Source: Roseivirga sp. UBA6061 (GTDB lineage Bacteria > Bacteroidota > Bacteroidia > Cytophagales > Cyclobacteriaceae). From it: DNA of 52,394 nt. The stretch is taken from NCBI GenBank assembly GCA_002427745.1, contig DIYF01000036.1, positions 1 to 52,394 on the forward strand, read 5' to 3'. Below, piece by piece: positions 1-8,959 of this stretch. The position numbers were made by a program, and so were the translations under genes. Each line of letters opens with the position of its first letter. The first letter of the stretch is position 1. Below the pieces are notes generated by a model, which did not search any database, was not told the origin of the DNA, and saw only the letters and a program-made list of their open reading frames with translations.

Positions 1-23
1 ATGTTGGTGTTCTTCACCAACAT
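1..23. repeat. perfect 9-bp inverted repeat (hairpin)
   Basis: ATGTTGGTG at 1-9 and CACCAACAT at 15-23 form a perfect stem with a 5-nt loop. It has no T-tract and no recognisable gene on the window side. It could be the end of a transcript or an operator for a gene outside the window. Confidence 0.5.
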
Positions 24-98
24 GCTATCATTTTGAACTTCGAAAATCGGAATGGATTAGCTGGCGCTGATCCCGGGAGGGGGAGCCTGCAAAAAAAG

Positions 99-180
99 GT
101 CTGCTGACTCGCCATGCTCGTCAGACTTTTTCATTCTGGCCTGATAGGAGCAAGCTCCATAGGCCTAAATGAAAAAAGTC
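99..180 (-). other. tandem inverted repeats downstream of tRNA-Ser
   Basis: Two nested hairpins follow the tRNA terminator when read on the minus strand. The first spans 124-180: GACTTTTTCATT at 124-135 mirrors the segment ending at 180, with GGCCT/AGGCC and GGAGC/GCTCC arms inside. The second spans about 99-130: GTCTGAC-type arms flanked by an A-run and a T-run, so it resembles an intrinsic terminator for minus-strand transcription. No ORF explains the stretch. It may be a small RNA or a stack of terminators. Confidence 0.4.
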
Positions 181-202
181 CTGCCAAAGCAGGACCTTTT
201 TT
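172..202 (-). terminator. intrinsic terminator of tRNA-Ser
   Basis: Arms GTCCTGC (178-184) and GCAGGAC (189-195) enclose a 4-nt loop and are flanked by an A6 run and a T6 run, so the hairpin can work in both directions. It starts immediately past the 3' end of the minus-strand tRNA at 204, so it most likely terminates the tRNA transcript. Confidence 0.85.
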
Positions 203-290
<88 letters not shown>

Positions 291-339
291 AAAGTGTTAT
301 TCGGTTTATGCTGAACCTCCCGTTCTTGCGAAGGGAGTG

Positions 340-372
340 CAAATATAAAAGAATGCCTCTCATTTCCCCAAA
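340..372 (-). promoter_or_regulatory. Bacteroidota-type promoter of tRNA-Ser
   Basis: On the minus strand, TATATTTG (340-347) is a perfect match to the Bacteroidota -7 consensus TAnnTTTG. TTTG (369-372), 21 bp upstream, fits the -33 element. The start site would fall near 330-335, about 40 nt before the mature tRNA 5' end. Confidence 0.6.
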
Positions 373-480
373 CCCAAATCAGAAAAATGGAGAGAATTTT
401 TGATCGCCTTCAATAAGCAAAACTTGTGATCATAATCGGGGTTCCAACATGGGTTCGTAGATGCCGGAATTCAGCCTGTC

Positions 481-2895
481 TCACTCATGCCTGAGCACCC
501 GGGTCGGGTTTACCTTAGTGGCTTTGAGTACATGATAGCCCATGGTCAGCAGGGCGGTCAATACGATGATAAGCGCCACTAACAAGGCCTGGGTCCATTG
601 CAGGTCGGTGTGATAAGCAAAGTTTTCCAGCCACTGGAGCATTACGTACCAGCCTGCCGGAATAGCGATGACCAGGGCTACAAGAATGGAGGGCAGCTGG
701 CTGCCAAGCATTAATCTCACCAGGGCCGTATCGGGAGAACCTATGACTTTACGGATGGTCAATTCCCTCGCTTTCCTTCTTACGGTATATGAGACCAGCC
801 CGATAAGACCCAGACAGGCAATAAAGACAATAAGAACAGAGAAGCTGGTGAGCAGTTTTTGTAGGTCGGCTTCTTTACTGTGCAGGGAGATAAAATCCTC
901 ATCCAGAAAAGTGTACTCGAAAGGAAATTCAGAATTCAGATTGGCCCAGGCAGTCTCCAGTTGACTTAATACCTGCTGGCTCTGTGGATTGTCTATCTTC
1001 AGGAGAATAGCAGTGTTGTCCAGGGTCGGAGAGATCACTACCGGCTGTATGCTGGATTGTAGTGAAATGGTGTGAAAATCCCTGACCACGCCAATCACTT
1101 CCCAGTCGATCGGAGCGCCCAATGAGTCTGTGCCTACTCCGAACTTTCTGCCAATGGCCTGCTCCACACCTCCCAGTACTTTGGCAGCGGCCTCGTTGAT
1201 CATCAGTGATTGTGATAAGTCGGTGCCCATACTTCTGTCAAAGGTTCTACCTGCCAGAACGGTCATGCCCAGGGTCTCGGGAAACTCAGGACTTACCTCC
1301 ATAAATTCTACTCCTGTACCATTATAGCTGCCATCCGGTTCTTTGATATCCAGAAGCACCTGAACCAGGGCCTCACCGGGAAAGCTGCTGGTGGTGGCAG
1401 CATCGTTTACCCCTGAAAAGGCGAGCCATTCATTTTTTAAAGATTCCAGTCGTCTTTGGATCGAGGTGTCCCTTACCTGAACTACCAGGGTGTTTTCCCG
1501 GTCAAATCCCAGGTCCTTGGACAGTACATAGTTGGACTGTCGAATCACGGTGGAGGTAGCAAAAAGCAAGGCGATCGCAATAAAGAACTGTACCCCCACC
1601 AGCACCTTTCGTACATAGGCTCCGGCTTTGCCGCTGGCGTATTGTCCCCGCACAGCATCCTGCGGTTGAAAACGTGAGATGTAAATGGCAGGGTAGAGCC
1701 CTGAGATAAAGGCCACCAGTAACCAGAGGGCAAGTAACAAAAGCAGATTGGCAGCATCCATGAAGATGGCGACCGTGCTCAGGCTGATATGAGTAATGTC
1801 GGAGAAAAAGGGAAGAGCAGCCCCTACAAGTAACATCCCGAGAACGGTGGCTATGAAGGTGGTGACCAGTGAGTCCGTAACCAGTTGCCATAGAATCAGC
1901 CTGCGACTGGAACCCAGGACCTTTCGAATACCGATTTCCTTAAAACGCTGTAGAGCCTGTGCAGTAGCCAGATTAGTATAGTTAATAGAGATCAGTACCA
2001 CGATAAAAATGGCTACGGTAATAAATACATACACATTCGTCTTGTTGCCATTGCTATAGGCTTCCCATTGCAGATCTGACTCCAGGTGGATTGAGGTCAG
2101 TGGCTGGGTGAGAATTTGCGCGCTGCCTCCCACCTGATCGAAAGTGGGCTTCATGAATTTTTCATAAAGGGCTGGCAGGCCTTTGTTGATCTCATCAATG
2201 CCTGCGTTTTCCTGTAGCCGTATATAGCTGTAGGTGTGCCAGCCCAGCCAGCGCTGATTTTCACCGGGCCGGGCATCGTGTATCCAGGATACGAGAGCCT
2301 CTACAGGAAGGTGAGTAGGGGCATCAGTTGCTTTGAATACTCCGGTGATCTGAACCTCCAGTTGATTATCTATTTTCAATCTTCGCCCCAGTACATCAAG
2401 GCTGTTGAACAGTTTTTTGGCCAGTCTGTCAGAGACCACCATCGAGTTAGGGTTGGTAAGGGCCTGGTCCGGGGTACCAACAATAAACTCTTGTGCGAAC
2501 ACCTGAAAATAGGTGGAGTCTGCATAAAAGGCCTGTTCTGTTTTAACCAGGCGGTCGGCAGTTTTAAGCAAGGCCGAATGTGTAAACAGTCCGTTAACCC
2601 CAACGACCCGGGTATGTGCTATTACCTGGGGGAACTCATCATGGATGGTTTTTGCGAGGGGGCGAGGTCCATTCGCAAACTGATCTACCTTATCGTCAAA
2701 GGTGTATTCTACCCCAAGCCTGTAAATCTGTTCTGCACCCGGAAAGTGCTGATCGTAAGAGGTCTCATTTCGCAGGTATTGAGCGATCAGAAAAACACAA
2801 GCTATCCCCAGGCTCAGGCCCAGCACATTGAGCAGCGTATATGATCTGTTCTTTTTCAGGTGCGAAAAAGAAGTTTTCAGGATATGAGTAAGCAT
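481..2895 (-). CDS. MacB/FtsX-like ABC transporter permease, 804 aa
   Basis: An inner-membrane permease of the MacB/FtsX superfamily. It has an N-terminal membrane helix (about residues 18-40), a large periplasmic MacB_PCD domain (about 45-285), a first FtsX domain with three helices (about 290-410) carrying the cytoplasmic coupling motif EIGIRKVLGS. A second helix and periplasmic domain follow (about 430-680), then a second FtsX domain (about 685-800) with ELTIRKVIGS and the family C-terminus NPTRVLRHE. In Bacteroidota such 800-aa permeases are common; some act in lipoprotein or small-molecule export with a separate ATPase, but the substrate here is unknown. No ATPase gene is visible. This is the most divergent of the three minus-strand permeases. 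The start at 2895 gives the usual short cytoplasmic N-terminus. Confidence 0.93.
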   Translation of the reverse strand: MLTHILKTSFSHLKKNRSYTLLNVLGLSLGIACVFLIAQYLRNETSYDQHFPGAEQIYRLGVEYTFDDKVDQFANGPRPLAKTIHDEFPQVIAHTRVVGVNGLFTHSALLKTADRLVKTEQAFYADSTYFQVFAQEFIVGTPDQALTNPNSMVVSDRLAKKLFNSLDVLGRRLKIDNQLEVQITGVFKATDAPTHLPVEALVSWIHDARPGENQRWLGWHTYSYIRLQENAGIDEINKGLPALYEKFMKPTFDQVGGSAQILTQPLTSIHLESDLQWEAYSNGNKTNVYVFITVAIFIVVLISINYTNLATAQALQRFKEIGIRKVLGSSRRLILWQLVTDSLVTTFIATVLGMLLVGAALPFFSDITHISLSTVAIFMDAANLLLLLALWLLVAFISGLYPAIYISRFQPQDAVRGQYASGKAGAYVRKVLVGVQFFIAIALLFATSTVIRQSNYVLSKDLGFDRENTLVVQVRDTSIQRRLESLKNEWLAFSGVNDAATTSSFPGEALVQVLLDIKEPDGSYNGTGVEFMEVSPEFPETLGMTVLAGRTFDRSMGTDLSQSLMINEAAAKVLGGVEQAIGRKFGVGTDSLGAPIDWEVIGVVRDFHTISLQSSIQPVVISPTLDNTAILLKIDNPQSQQVLSQLETAWANLNSEFPFEYTFLDEDFISLHSKEADLQKLLTSFSVLIVFIACLGLIGLVSYTVRRKARELTIRKVIGSPDTALVRLMLGSQLPSILVALVIAIPAGWYVMLQWLENFAYHTDLQWTQALLVALIIVLTALLTMGYHVLKATKVNPTRVLRHE

Positions 2896-3075
2896 ATCAG
2901 GTCGGGTAAGTTGAAAAAGTCTACATCTCTGTTTGTTCTAAACTCTTCTTGTATAAAAGGATACGGGATATTTAGCCGATTGGATGTTGTCTTATCGGGT
3001 TAAGGTAGACTTATTTCGTTTCTTTTATTTCCTAACTTAAGTGAAATGGTATTTTTTGAGTGTGAACCCATTGCA

Positions 3076-3112
3076 AAAAACAAAGGCCAGCTCTATCCGG
3101 GCCGGCCTTTGA
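3076..3112 (-). terminator. intrinsic terminator downstream of the 3141-5606 permease
   Basis: AAAGGCC (3082-3088) and GGCCTTT (3104-3110) form a GC-rich stem. On the minus strand the descending arm is followed by GTTTTTTG. It lies about 30 bp beyond the stop codon at 3141. Confidence 0.75.
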
Positions 3113-3140
3113 AGGTTAGTGGTGATAAAAATCTTAATAC

Positions 3141-5606
3141 TTACTCATAGCGAAGTGCACGCACCGGGTTTTGTCTGGCTGCTCTGAGTGAGTGGAAACT
3201 TACTGTAAAGAAGGCAATAATCAGTGACAGTATTCCCGACATGGCAGCGGCTGCAATAATCAGTGTTTGCAGCGGCATGCGGTATTCAAATACCTGGAGC
3301 CAGTCTTCGATCAACAAATAGGCCACCGGTGTGGCGATCACGAAGCCAATCAGCACAAGTACCATGATGTCTTTGAAGATCATGAAAACAAGCTGTGGTA
3401 CGGTTGCCCCCAGTACCTTGCGTACCCCGATTTCTTTGATACGGGTAGAGGTTGTGAAAGATGACAAGCCCAATAAGCCCAGACAGGAGATGAGAATACA
3501 GATGTAGGAAAGAATGCCTGTCAGAGAGCTTTGACGCTGGTCTGCTTTATATAACTCTTCTGCCTGCTGATCCAGGAATCTGTACTCAAACGGGTGGTTT
3601 TGGTCAAACTCAGTAAAGCGATTCTCTAAAAAGTTGAGGGCCTGACTGAGGCTACCGCTCTTCACGTTTACCAGGAATGTAGGTAAGGCCTGAGGAGGCA
3701 GATTCTGAGCTGGTGGATATCTGAAAATCACAGTAGGTTCTACTTTCATGTGCAAAGAGAAAGCATGAAAGTCTTTGACCACTCCGATAACCCGGGTAGG
3801 AGTAGGGGCCCCGATAGGACTTACTACTTTATTGATGGGGTCATCCCAGCCCATTTTGGCAACCAGGGCTTCATTGACCAGTACCTTTTGCGTGATGTCG
3901 GTGGGGATATCTTCATTAAAATCTCTTCCCGCTACAATCTCCATTTGCATGGTATTGGTATAGTCTTTACCCACGCGCAATACATTGAAGGTATCCTGGG
4001 TGAAAGTAGAATCTTCCTGTGTTTCGGCTTGCAGTAACTGTCTGCCGGCTCCGAGAAGACTATTACCTACTGATACACCACCACCAATGCCCAGTGCATC
4101 GGTTACGCCAACAATGTTGGGATTCTGCATCAGCTCAGCTTTGATGAAATCAATACGGTTTCTTACCTGAACATCCTGCATGGGGATGAGTACCACATTG
4201 TCTTTGTTAAAGCCCAGGTCTTTATTTCGCATAAAGCTGATCTGGTCACCCATCAGCAAGGTGGAAATAACCACCCCGATCGACACGAAAAACTGGAAGG
4301 CTACCAATATTTTTCTGAGAAAAAGGCTGCCAGGTCCGGTTTTTACGCTGCCCTTCATGGCTACTAAAACAGAGATGGCAGAAAGATAGAAGGCAGGGTA
4401 GAGACCTGATAAAATACCAATGATTACCGTAACCCCGAGGGAGCCAAACAGCAGAAGTGGGTTATTGATAAAGTCAAGACTCAACTCTTTGTCCAGCAAC
4501 TCATTTAAGCCGGTACCTTGAATCAGTATGTTGACGATCAGTATGGCCAGCAGCAGAGAAAAGAAGGCAATAATCAAAGATTCACTCATAAACTGACTTC
4601 TCAGCTTTCCTCTGGTAGACCCGAGCACTTTTCTTACACCTACTTCCTTAGAGCGATTGGTGGCTCTGGCTGTAGCCAGGTTCATGTAGTTGATACTGGC
4701 GAGTATCAGGATGAAGACGCCAATGGCCATAAATGACCGTGTATAAGCCATATTTCCAGTAGGCAGGTCGTACTGAACATCTGACTTAAAGTGGATTTCA
4801 TTCAGAGGTACGAGTCGCGGAGAAAAATTGGAATCTCCCAGGTTGGCCTGCCTGGCGAGCGGGGCCATGTGCTGCTCGAAGAAATCTGGAAAACGATCGT
4901 AAATCTGGTTGACATTAAAGTTTTTAGGCAATCTCACATAAGAGTAAAGAGCGATATTCCAGAGCTGACCGCTTTTTTGCTGTGCTGTCAGAGGAGGCTG
5001 CCCGGCCCTTTGTGTATGAAGTGAAATCAACCCATCATACTTCAGGTGTACATTGTCCGGTAAATCTTTGATAACACCGGTCACCTTAAATCGGTTAGTG
5101 CCGGTCTGCAGAATTTCATTCAGAGGATTATCATTTCCGAATATGCGGTTGGAAATGGACTCTGTGAGTACCACACTGTTAATTTCATCCAGAGCAGTGG
5201 CGGGATCACCATATACAAACTCATGTGTAAAGTTGGAGAACACCGAGGAGTCTGCGAAGACCATGTTGTCGATATAGAACTTTTGCTCTCCTTTTTCGAA
5301 AAGCTGGCGACCGGCATTCTGGAAGCGCGTGTAGCTTTGGATCTCAGGAAAAGCCTCCTGCATCATTTCAGCCAGCACGACTGAGGTAAGGGCAAATTCA
5401 TCATCCTTACCGTTGATTTTAAATTTGGATTCTATACGATAGAGCTGATCCCACTTTTCATGATGCTTGTCAAAGCTGTAGTCCTTCTGGACATAAAGCA
5501 GAATAATCATGGCAACGGAAAGACCGATAGCCAGGCCAAAGATATTCAGGAACGAGTAGAACTTATTTTTAAGTAATACCCGAATGGCGTACGTTATGCT
5601 CTTCAT
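3141..5606 (-). CDS. MacB/FtsX-like ABC transporter permease, 821 aa
   Basis: Same architecture as its neighbours: N-terminal helix (about 18-40), MacB_PCD periplasmic domain, first FtsX domain with EVGVRKVLGS at about 325, second periplasmic domain, and a C-terminal FtsX domain with EIGVRKVLGA and the ending NPVRALRYE. It is clearly closer to the 5848-8316 product than to the 481-2895 product: both share LLKNKFYS near the N-terminus, KGSVK-GPGS before the second half, and LYKAD/LYRED-RQS-LTGILSYICI, which points to a tandem duplication. It has its own upstream region with tandem palindromes and a sigma-54-like promoter, plus its own terminator, so it is probably a single-gene unit. The substrate is unknown. 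Confidence 0.93.
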   Translation of the reverse strand: MKSITYAIRVLLKNKFYSFLNIFGLAIGLSVAMIILLYVQKDYSFDKHHEKWDQLYRIESKFKINGKDDEFALTSVVLAEMMQEAFPEIQSYTRFQNAGRQLFEKGEQKFYIDNMVFADSSVFSNFTHEFVYGDPATALDEINSVVLTESISNRIFGNDNPLNEILQTGTNRFKVTGVIKDLPDNVHLKYDGLISLHTQRAGQPPLTAQQKSGQLWNIALYSYVRLPKNFNVNQIYDRFPDFFEQHMAPLARQANLGDSNFSPRLVPLNEIHFKSDVQYDLPTGNMAYTRSFMAIGVFILILASINYMNLATARATNRSKEVGVRKVLGSTRGKLRSQFMSESLIIAFFSLLLAILIVNILIQGTGLNELLDKELSLDFINNPLLLFGSLGVTVIIGILSGLYPAFYLSAISVLVAMKGSVKTGPGSLFLRKILVAFQFFVSIGVVISTLLMGDQISFMRNKDLGFNKDNVVLIPMQDVQVRNRIDFIKAELMQNPNIVGVTDALGIGGGVSVGNSLLGAGRQLLQAETQEDSTFTQDTFNVLRVGKDYTNTMQMEIVAGRDFNEDIPTDITQKVLVNEALVAKMGWDDPINKVVSPIGAPTPTRVIGVVKDFHAFSLHMKVEPTVIFRYPPAQNLPPQALPTFLVNVKSGSLSQALNFLENRFTEFDQNHPFEYRFLDQQAEELYKADQRQSSLTGILSYICILISCLGLLGLSSFTTSTRIKEIGVRKVLGATVPQLVFMIFKDIMVLVLIGFVIATPVAYLLIEDWLQVFEYRMPLQTLIIAAAAMSGILSLIIAFFTVSFHSLRAARQNPVRALRYE

Positions 5607-5642
5607 ATATAGGAAACACGTGTTCTTGGTCAGCCTTGTCGG

Positions 5643-5657
5643 ACATTAAATATGCCA
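5643..5657 (-). promoter_or_regulatory. weak sigma-54-like promoter of the 3141-5606 permease
   Basis: On the minus strand TGGCATATTTAATGT matches the sigma-54 pattern TGGCAC-N5-TTGC at the -24 GG and part of the -12 element (ATGT instead of TTGC). It lies about 37 bp upstream of the start codon. Alone it is weak. The tandem palindromes 77-115 bp further upstream, where enhancer-binding activators usually sit, make it more plausible. Confidence 0.35.
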
Positions 5658-5733
5658 AAACCTGTAACCTTTTTGCTGTAGATTGATAGTCAGTGAGTTA
5701 TGGTGAATAGCAAGAATGCACAACGTGTGTATT

Positions 5734-5771
5734 TGTGCGAAATCGCACTCGATTATGCACGATTTCGTACA
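5734..5771. promoter_or_regulatory. two tandem 16-bp palindromic activator-site candidates
   Basis: TGTGCGAAATCGCACT (5734-5749) and TGCACGATTTCGTACA (5756-5771) both fit TGnrCG-N4-CGnrCA-like dyads. Their centres are 22 bp apart, two helical turns. They lie upstream of the minus-strand permease that starts at 5606. A related dyad, TGCACGGAAACGTACA, lies at 20042-20057 ahead of another gene. The arrangement fits a dimeric, Fis-type HTH regulator such as a sigma-54 enhancer-binding protein. Confidence 0.5.
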
Positions 5772-5786
5772 GGTTGAGAACAAAGA

Positions 5787-5823
5787 AAAAGGTCGGTAAC
5801 TCTCTTCGAATTACCGACCCTTT
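5787..5823 (-). terminator. intrinsic terminator of the 5848-8316 permease
   Basis: GGTCGGTAA (5791-5799) and TTACCGACC (5811-5819) form a perfect 9-bp stem flanked by an A-run and TTTT. It sits 25 bp past the stop codon and would work on both strands, though only the minus strand has a gene ending here. Confidence 0.85.
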
Positions 5824-5847
5824 TCTATGCTGTTATAAAAGCCTTAG

Positions 5848-8316
5848 CTACTCATACCTGAGTGCCTTTACCGGGTTCTGGCTGGCTGCCCTCAGAGAGT
5901 GATAACTCACTGTGATAAAGGCAACGATAACGGCCAGGATACCCGAAAGCAGTGCGGCCAGTGCCAGGGTTTGTGCCAGCGGCATTTTATAGGCAAACTC
6001 CTGCAGCCACTGGTTAATGACGTAGTAGGAAACCGGGATGGAGATAATAAAACCGATTACGATCAGCACCAACACATCCCTGAAGATCATGTATACCAGC
6101 TGGAAAGTACTGGCACCCAGCACCTTTCTTACACCAATTTCTTTGATACGCTGAGAAGTGCTGAAAGAGGCAAGTCCCAACAGCCCCAGGCAGGAGATGA
6201 AGATACAGATGTAGGAGAGTATACCGGTAAGCTGACTCTGACGGGTATCTTCTCTGTAAAGATCTTCAGCCCGTGTATCCAGGAAACGGTACTCGAACGG
6301 ATGAGTAGTGTCCTGCTCTCTGAAGGTCTGCTCCAGATGGGCCATGGCATCTTTCAAAGCATCACCACGAACATGTACGTGGAATGAAGCAAATACACCT
6401 GCCTGAGCGGCAAGGAATGGGTTTACATTTTTATGAAAGATTACAGTTGGCTCAACAGCACTGTGTAGTGAGAAGGCGTTGAAATCTTTTACCACACCAA
6501 TCACCTTTTGCTCAGTAGCCCCGGGGAAAGGGAGGGACATTCTGCGACCAATCGGGTCTGCCCAGCCCATTTTTTCTACCATGGCTTCGTTAACCAGCAC
6601 CGACAGTGTTTCATCCGTCTTTTTACTCTTATCAAAATCTCTTCCGGTCAGCAGTTCTACCTGCATGGTCTTGAGGTAATCATCACCTACGAAAAGTACG
6701 GGGAAAGTATCGTCAACGAGGATTGAATCAGAACCCTGAATCTTTACCAGTGTTTTGCCTGCACCCAGCAGGTTATTACCCAGATTCGTATCGCCACCTA
6801 CGGCAATAGCATCGGTAACGCCAATAATGCCGGGGTTTTCCAGGAGGGTGTTTTTAATGGCTTCCGACTTACTGTTCACCGTGGCGTCCTGAATCGGCAC
6901 GATGATGACATTGTCCTTATTAAAACCCAGGTCCTTGTCGTTGAGGAACTCGATCTGATCTTTCATCAGCAGGGTAGAGATGATCACCCCGATAGAGATA
7001 AAGAACTGGAAGGCCACCATGGCTTTTCTCATATTCATACTGCCTGGACCGCTTTTCACAGAACCCTTCAGTGCTTTTACAGTAGAGATGGCCGACAGGT
7101 AGAAAGCCGGGTACATACCGGAGATCAACCCGATGATCAGGGTAATGCCAATCGATCCGAATAGCAGAGACATATCCTGGAAAGGCTGGAAAACCAACTC
7201 TCTTCCAAGCAAACCCTCAAGACCGATGCCATTTACCAGCATGGCTACCAAGCCAAAGGCCAGTATCATCGAAATCAGAGCGATGATGATAGATTCGCTC
7301 AGAAACTGAGCCACCAGGCTGCCCTTGGTAGAGCCCATTACTTTACGCACGCCTACTTCTTTTGAGCGACTTGTGGCTCTGGCAGAAGCAAGGTTAGCAT
7401 AATTGATAACCGCCAGGAGCAGAATGAATATGCCAATGGCTGAGAAAGCGTAGGTGTAGTTTTTATTACCGGTAGGCAGGTCAAACTGAGCTGTTGAATT
7501 AAAGTGAATATCTGCGAGAGGTGTGAATTTAGGGGCAAAGCTTCCGTTAATGTTGATCAGCTTGGCGATTGGCGCCATATACTTTTCATAGAAATCCGGG
7601 AATTTCTCGTCCAGCTGCTTCGTATCATAGTTGGGAGGGAATAGCAGATAATTGAAATCTGAGGCTCCCCAAAGTGCACCCTGCTTCTGCTGAGGGGAGA
7701 GTCCTCCCAGGTTCACTTCCAGCGTAGCATAAGAGAGCAGTCCCTCAAACTTAAGGTGCACATTGTCTGGCAAGTCCTTGATGACGCCTGTTACTTTAAA
7801 CTGGTTGTTGTCTGTTTTAAGGATTTCTCCCATAGGGCTGCTGTTACCGAAGTATTTTTTCGCCAGTGATTCCGTCATCACCATACTTCTTGCTTCGTCC
7901 AGTGCAGTGGTAGGGTCTCCCTCAATAAACTCATGTGTAAACAGGCTGAACATTGATGAATCAGCATAGTAGAGGTCGTCTTCATAAAACTGATCGTCAT
8001 TGCTTCTGATCAATACTTTTCCGGCTGTTCTGAGTCGGGTGTAGTTCTGAATCTCCGGGTATTCGGTCATCAGAAACTGAGGAAGGAACTGAGAGGACAG
8101 CGCGTACTCATCGTTTTTACCACCAATATTGAACTTACTGTCTATGCGGTAAATGTTAGCGTGGTTTTCGTGCTGTTTGTCAAAGCTAAGGTCGCTTTGC
8201 ACGTAGAGAAAAATGATAACCGCTACCGCCAGGCCCACAGCCAGGCCCAGAATATTGAGCAGCGAATAGAATTTGTTCTTGAGCAGAACGCGTAGAGCAA
8301 GAGTGAGGTTTTTCAT
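5848..8316 (-). CDS. MacB/FtsX-like ABC transporter permease, 822 aa
   Basis: Two-FtsX-domain permease with an N-terminal helix (about 18-40), periplasmic MacB_PCD domain, first FtsX domain (EVGVRKVMGS at about 325-335), second periplasmic domain, and last FtsX domain (EIGVRKVLGA) ending NPVKALRYE. It is a close paralogue of the product of 3141-5606. It is divergent from the PadR gene at 8630, with a 313-bp gap between the two starts that contains a strong inverted repeat; PadR might therefore act on both directions. The start at 8316 (MKNLTLALRVLLKNKFYS) matches the paralogue's N-terminus. No ATPase partner is encoded nearby. Confidence 0.93.
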   Translation of the reverse strand: MKNLTLALRVLLKNKFYSLLNILGLAVGLAVAVIIFLYVQSDLSFDKQHENHANIYRIDSKFNIGGKNDEYALSSQFLPQFLMTEYPEIQNYTRLRTAGKVLIRSNDDQFYEDDLYYADSSMFSLFTHEFIEGDPTTALDEARSMVMTESLAKKYFGNSSPMGEILKTDNNQFKVTGVIKDLPDNVHLKFEGLLSYATLEVNLGGLSPQQKQGALWGASDFNYLLFPPNYDTKQLDEKFPDFYEKYMAPIAKLININGSFAPKFTPLADIHFNSTAQFDLPTGNKNYTYAFSAIGIFILLLAVINYANLASARATSRSKEVGVRKVMGSTKGSLVAQFLSESIIIALISMILAFGLVAMLVNGIGLEGLLGRELVFQPFQDMSLLFGSIGITLIIGLISGMYPAFYLSAISTVKALKGSVKSGPGSMNMRKAMVAFQFFISIGVIISTLLMKDQIEFLNDKDLGFNKDNVIIVPIQDATVNSKSEAIKNTLLENPGIIGVTDAIAVGGDTNLGNNLLGAGKTLVKIQGSDSILVDDTFPVLFVGDDYLKTMQVELLTGRDFDKSKKTDETLSVLVNEAMVEKMGWADPIGRRMSLPFPGATEQKVIGVVKDFNAFSLHSAVEPTVIFHKNVNPFLAAQAGVFASFHVHVRGDALKDAMAHLEQTFREQDTTHPFEYRFLDTRAEDLYREDTRQSQLTGILSYICIFISCLGLLGLASFSTSQRIKEIGVRKVLGASTFQLVYMIFRDVLVLIVIGFIISIPVSYYVINQWLQEFAYKMPLAQTLALAALLSGILAVIVAFITVSYHSLRAASQNPVKALRYE

Positions 8317-8629
8317 GCCGTTGAGTTTTGAGTGATTGTTGACTTAGAATTGTGAATGGGCTTTTAGTAATGTAAAAGTGAGGTTTTTGGGCTGTATGAG
8401 GCGCTGAAAGATGTTGAGCGACACAATCTTCCGGCTGTGTGGATGGAAATTCCGCTGAACGGACCGGTAAAATTGGACTGAGAATGTAACTTCTTACCAG
8501 TTAGAGAGTCTATCTGTTAAGAACAGATACTCTCCCTTAGGGGGCACCGGGAGGTGAACCTGTTTTGGACTAAGCGTAAAAAATGCATATACTGCCTTTA
8601 TATTATTTTCAAAATAGTAAAATATAAAA
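8317..8629. other. divergent intergenic region, 313 bp
   Basis: No gene is visible here. It holds the promoters of the divergent permease (minus) and PadR (plus), a long inverted repeat at 8504-8534, and, just ahead of the PadR start, an AT-rich imperfect palindrome (ATTTTCAAAAT at about 8608-8618) that could be an autoregulatory operator. No clean TAnnTTTG promoter could be assigned to either gene. Confidence 0.4.
8504..8534. repeat. long inverted repeat in the padR/permease intergenic region
   Basis: GAGAG (8504-8508) plus TATCTGTT (8511-8518) pair with AACAGATA (8522-8529) plus CTCTC (8530-8534), giving 13 bp with a 2-nt bulge and a 3-nt loop. There is no T-tract. It could be an operator or an RNA hairpin in the PadR leader. 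Confidence 0.6.
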
Positions 8630-8959
8630 ATGAAAGGGACTTACTTAGGCGAATTCGAAGAGGTGGTACTGCTCACGGTAGCACTGCTGGAAGGGGAGGC
8701 TTACGGTATCAATGTGAAGCTGGAGGTGGAGCAGCGCACCGATAGAAAGATCAACCTGAGCGTGATCCATTCCACACTCTATCGGCTGGAGAAAAAAGCC
8801 TACCTCAATTCAGCTTTGGGAGAGGCTACCAGGATAAGAGGAGGCAAGCGCAAGCGATATTTTTCAATTACTCCTTATGGCGTGAGAAGTCTTAAAGAGG
8901 CCAAGTCACTGCGCGATGGTATCTGGAATGCAATCCCCAACTATGTCTTACAAAGATAA
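8630..8959 (+). CDS. PadR family transcriptional regulator, 109 aa
   Basis: A small winged-helix repressor. The N-terminus MKGTYLGEFEE-VLL is typical of PadR proteins coupled to Bacteroidota permeases. Next come the recognition-helix region around INLSVIHSTLYRLEKKAYL (about residues 40-60) and the wing with RGGKRKRYFSIT (about 70-82). It lacks the long C-terminal dimerisation domain of PadR subfamily 1. The last 17 nt overlap the start of the downstream permease (ATG at 8943), so the two are translationally coupled in one operon. Family members repress their own operon and release DNA on ligand binding, so this one probably senses a compound related to the permease. It is homologous to the PadR at 44531. 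Confidence 0.92.
   Translation: MKGTYLGEFEEVVLLTVALLEGEAYGINVKLEVEQRTDRKINLSVIHSTLYRLEKKAYLNSALGEATRIRGGKRKRYFSITPYGVRSLKEAKSLRDGIWNAIPNYVLQR

Noticed and set aside
1..113. Possible second tRNA or SRP RNA near the window start
   Set aside because: No cloverleaf with a T-loop and no SRP apical loop could be formed on either strand.
1502..1891. Minus-strand ORF of 129 codons inside the first permease gene, in another frame
   Set aside because: It overlaps conserved permease segments (FtsX helices) and has a Cys/His-rich, non-protein-like composition.
8916..8942. Upstream ATG (8916) as start of the prefix permease
   Set aside because: It lies inside padR and adds nine residues not seen in paralogues; ATG 8943 fits better.
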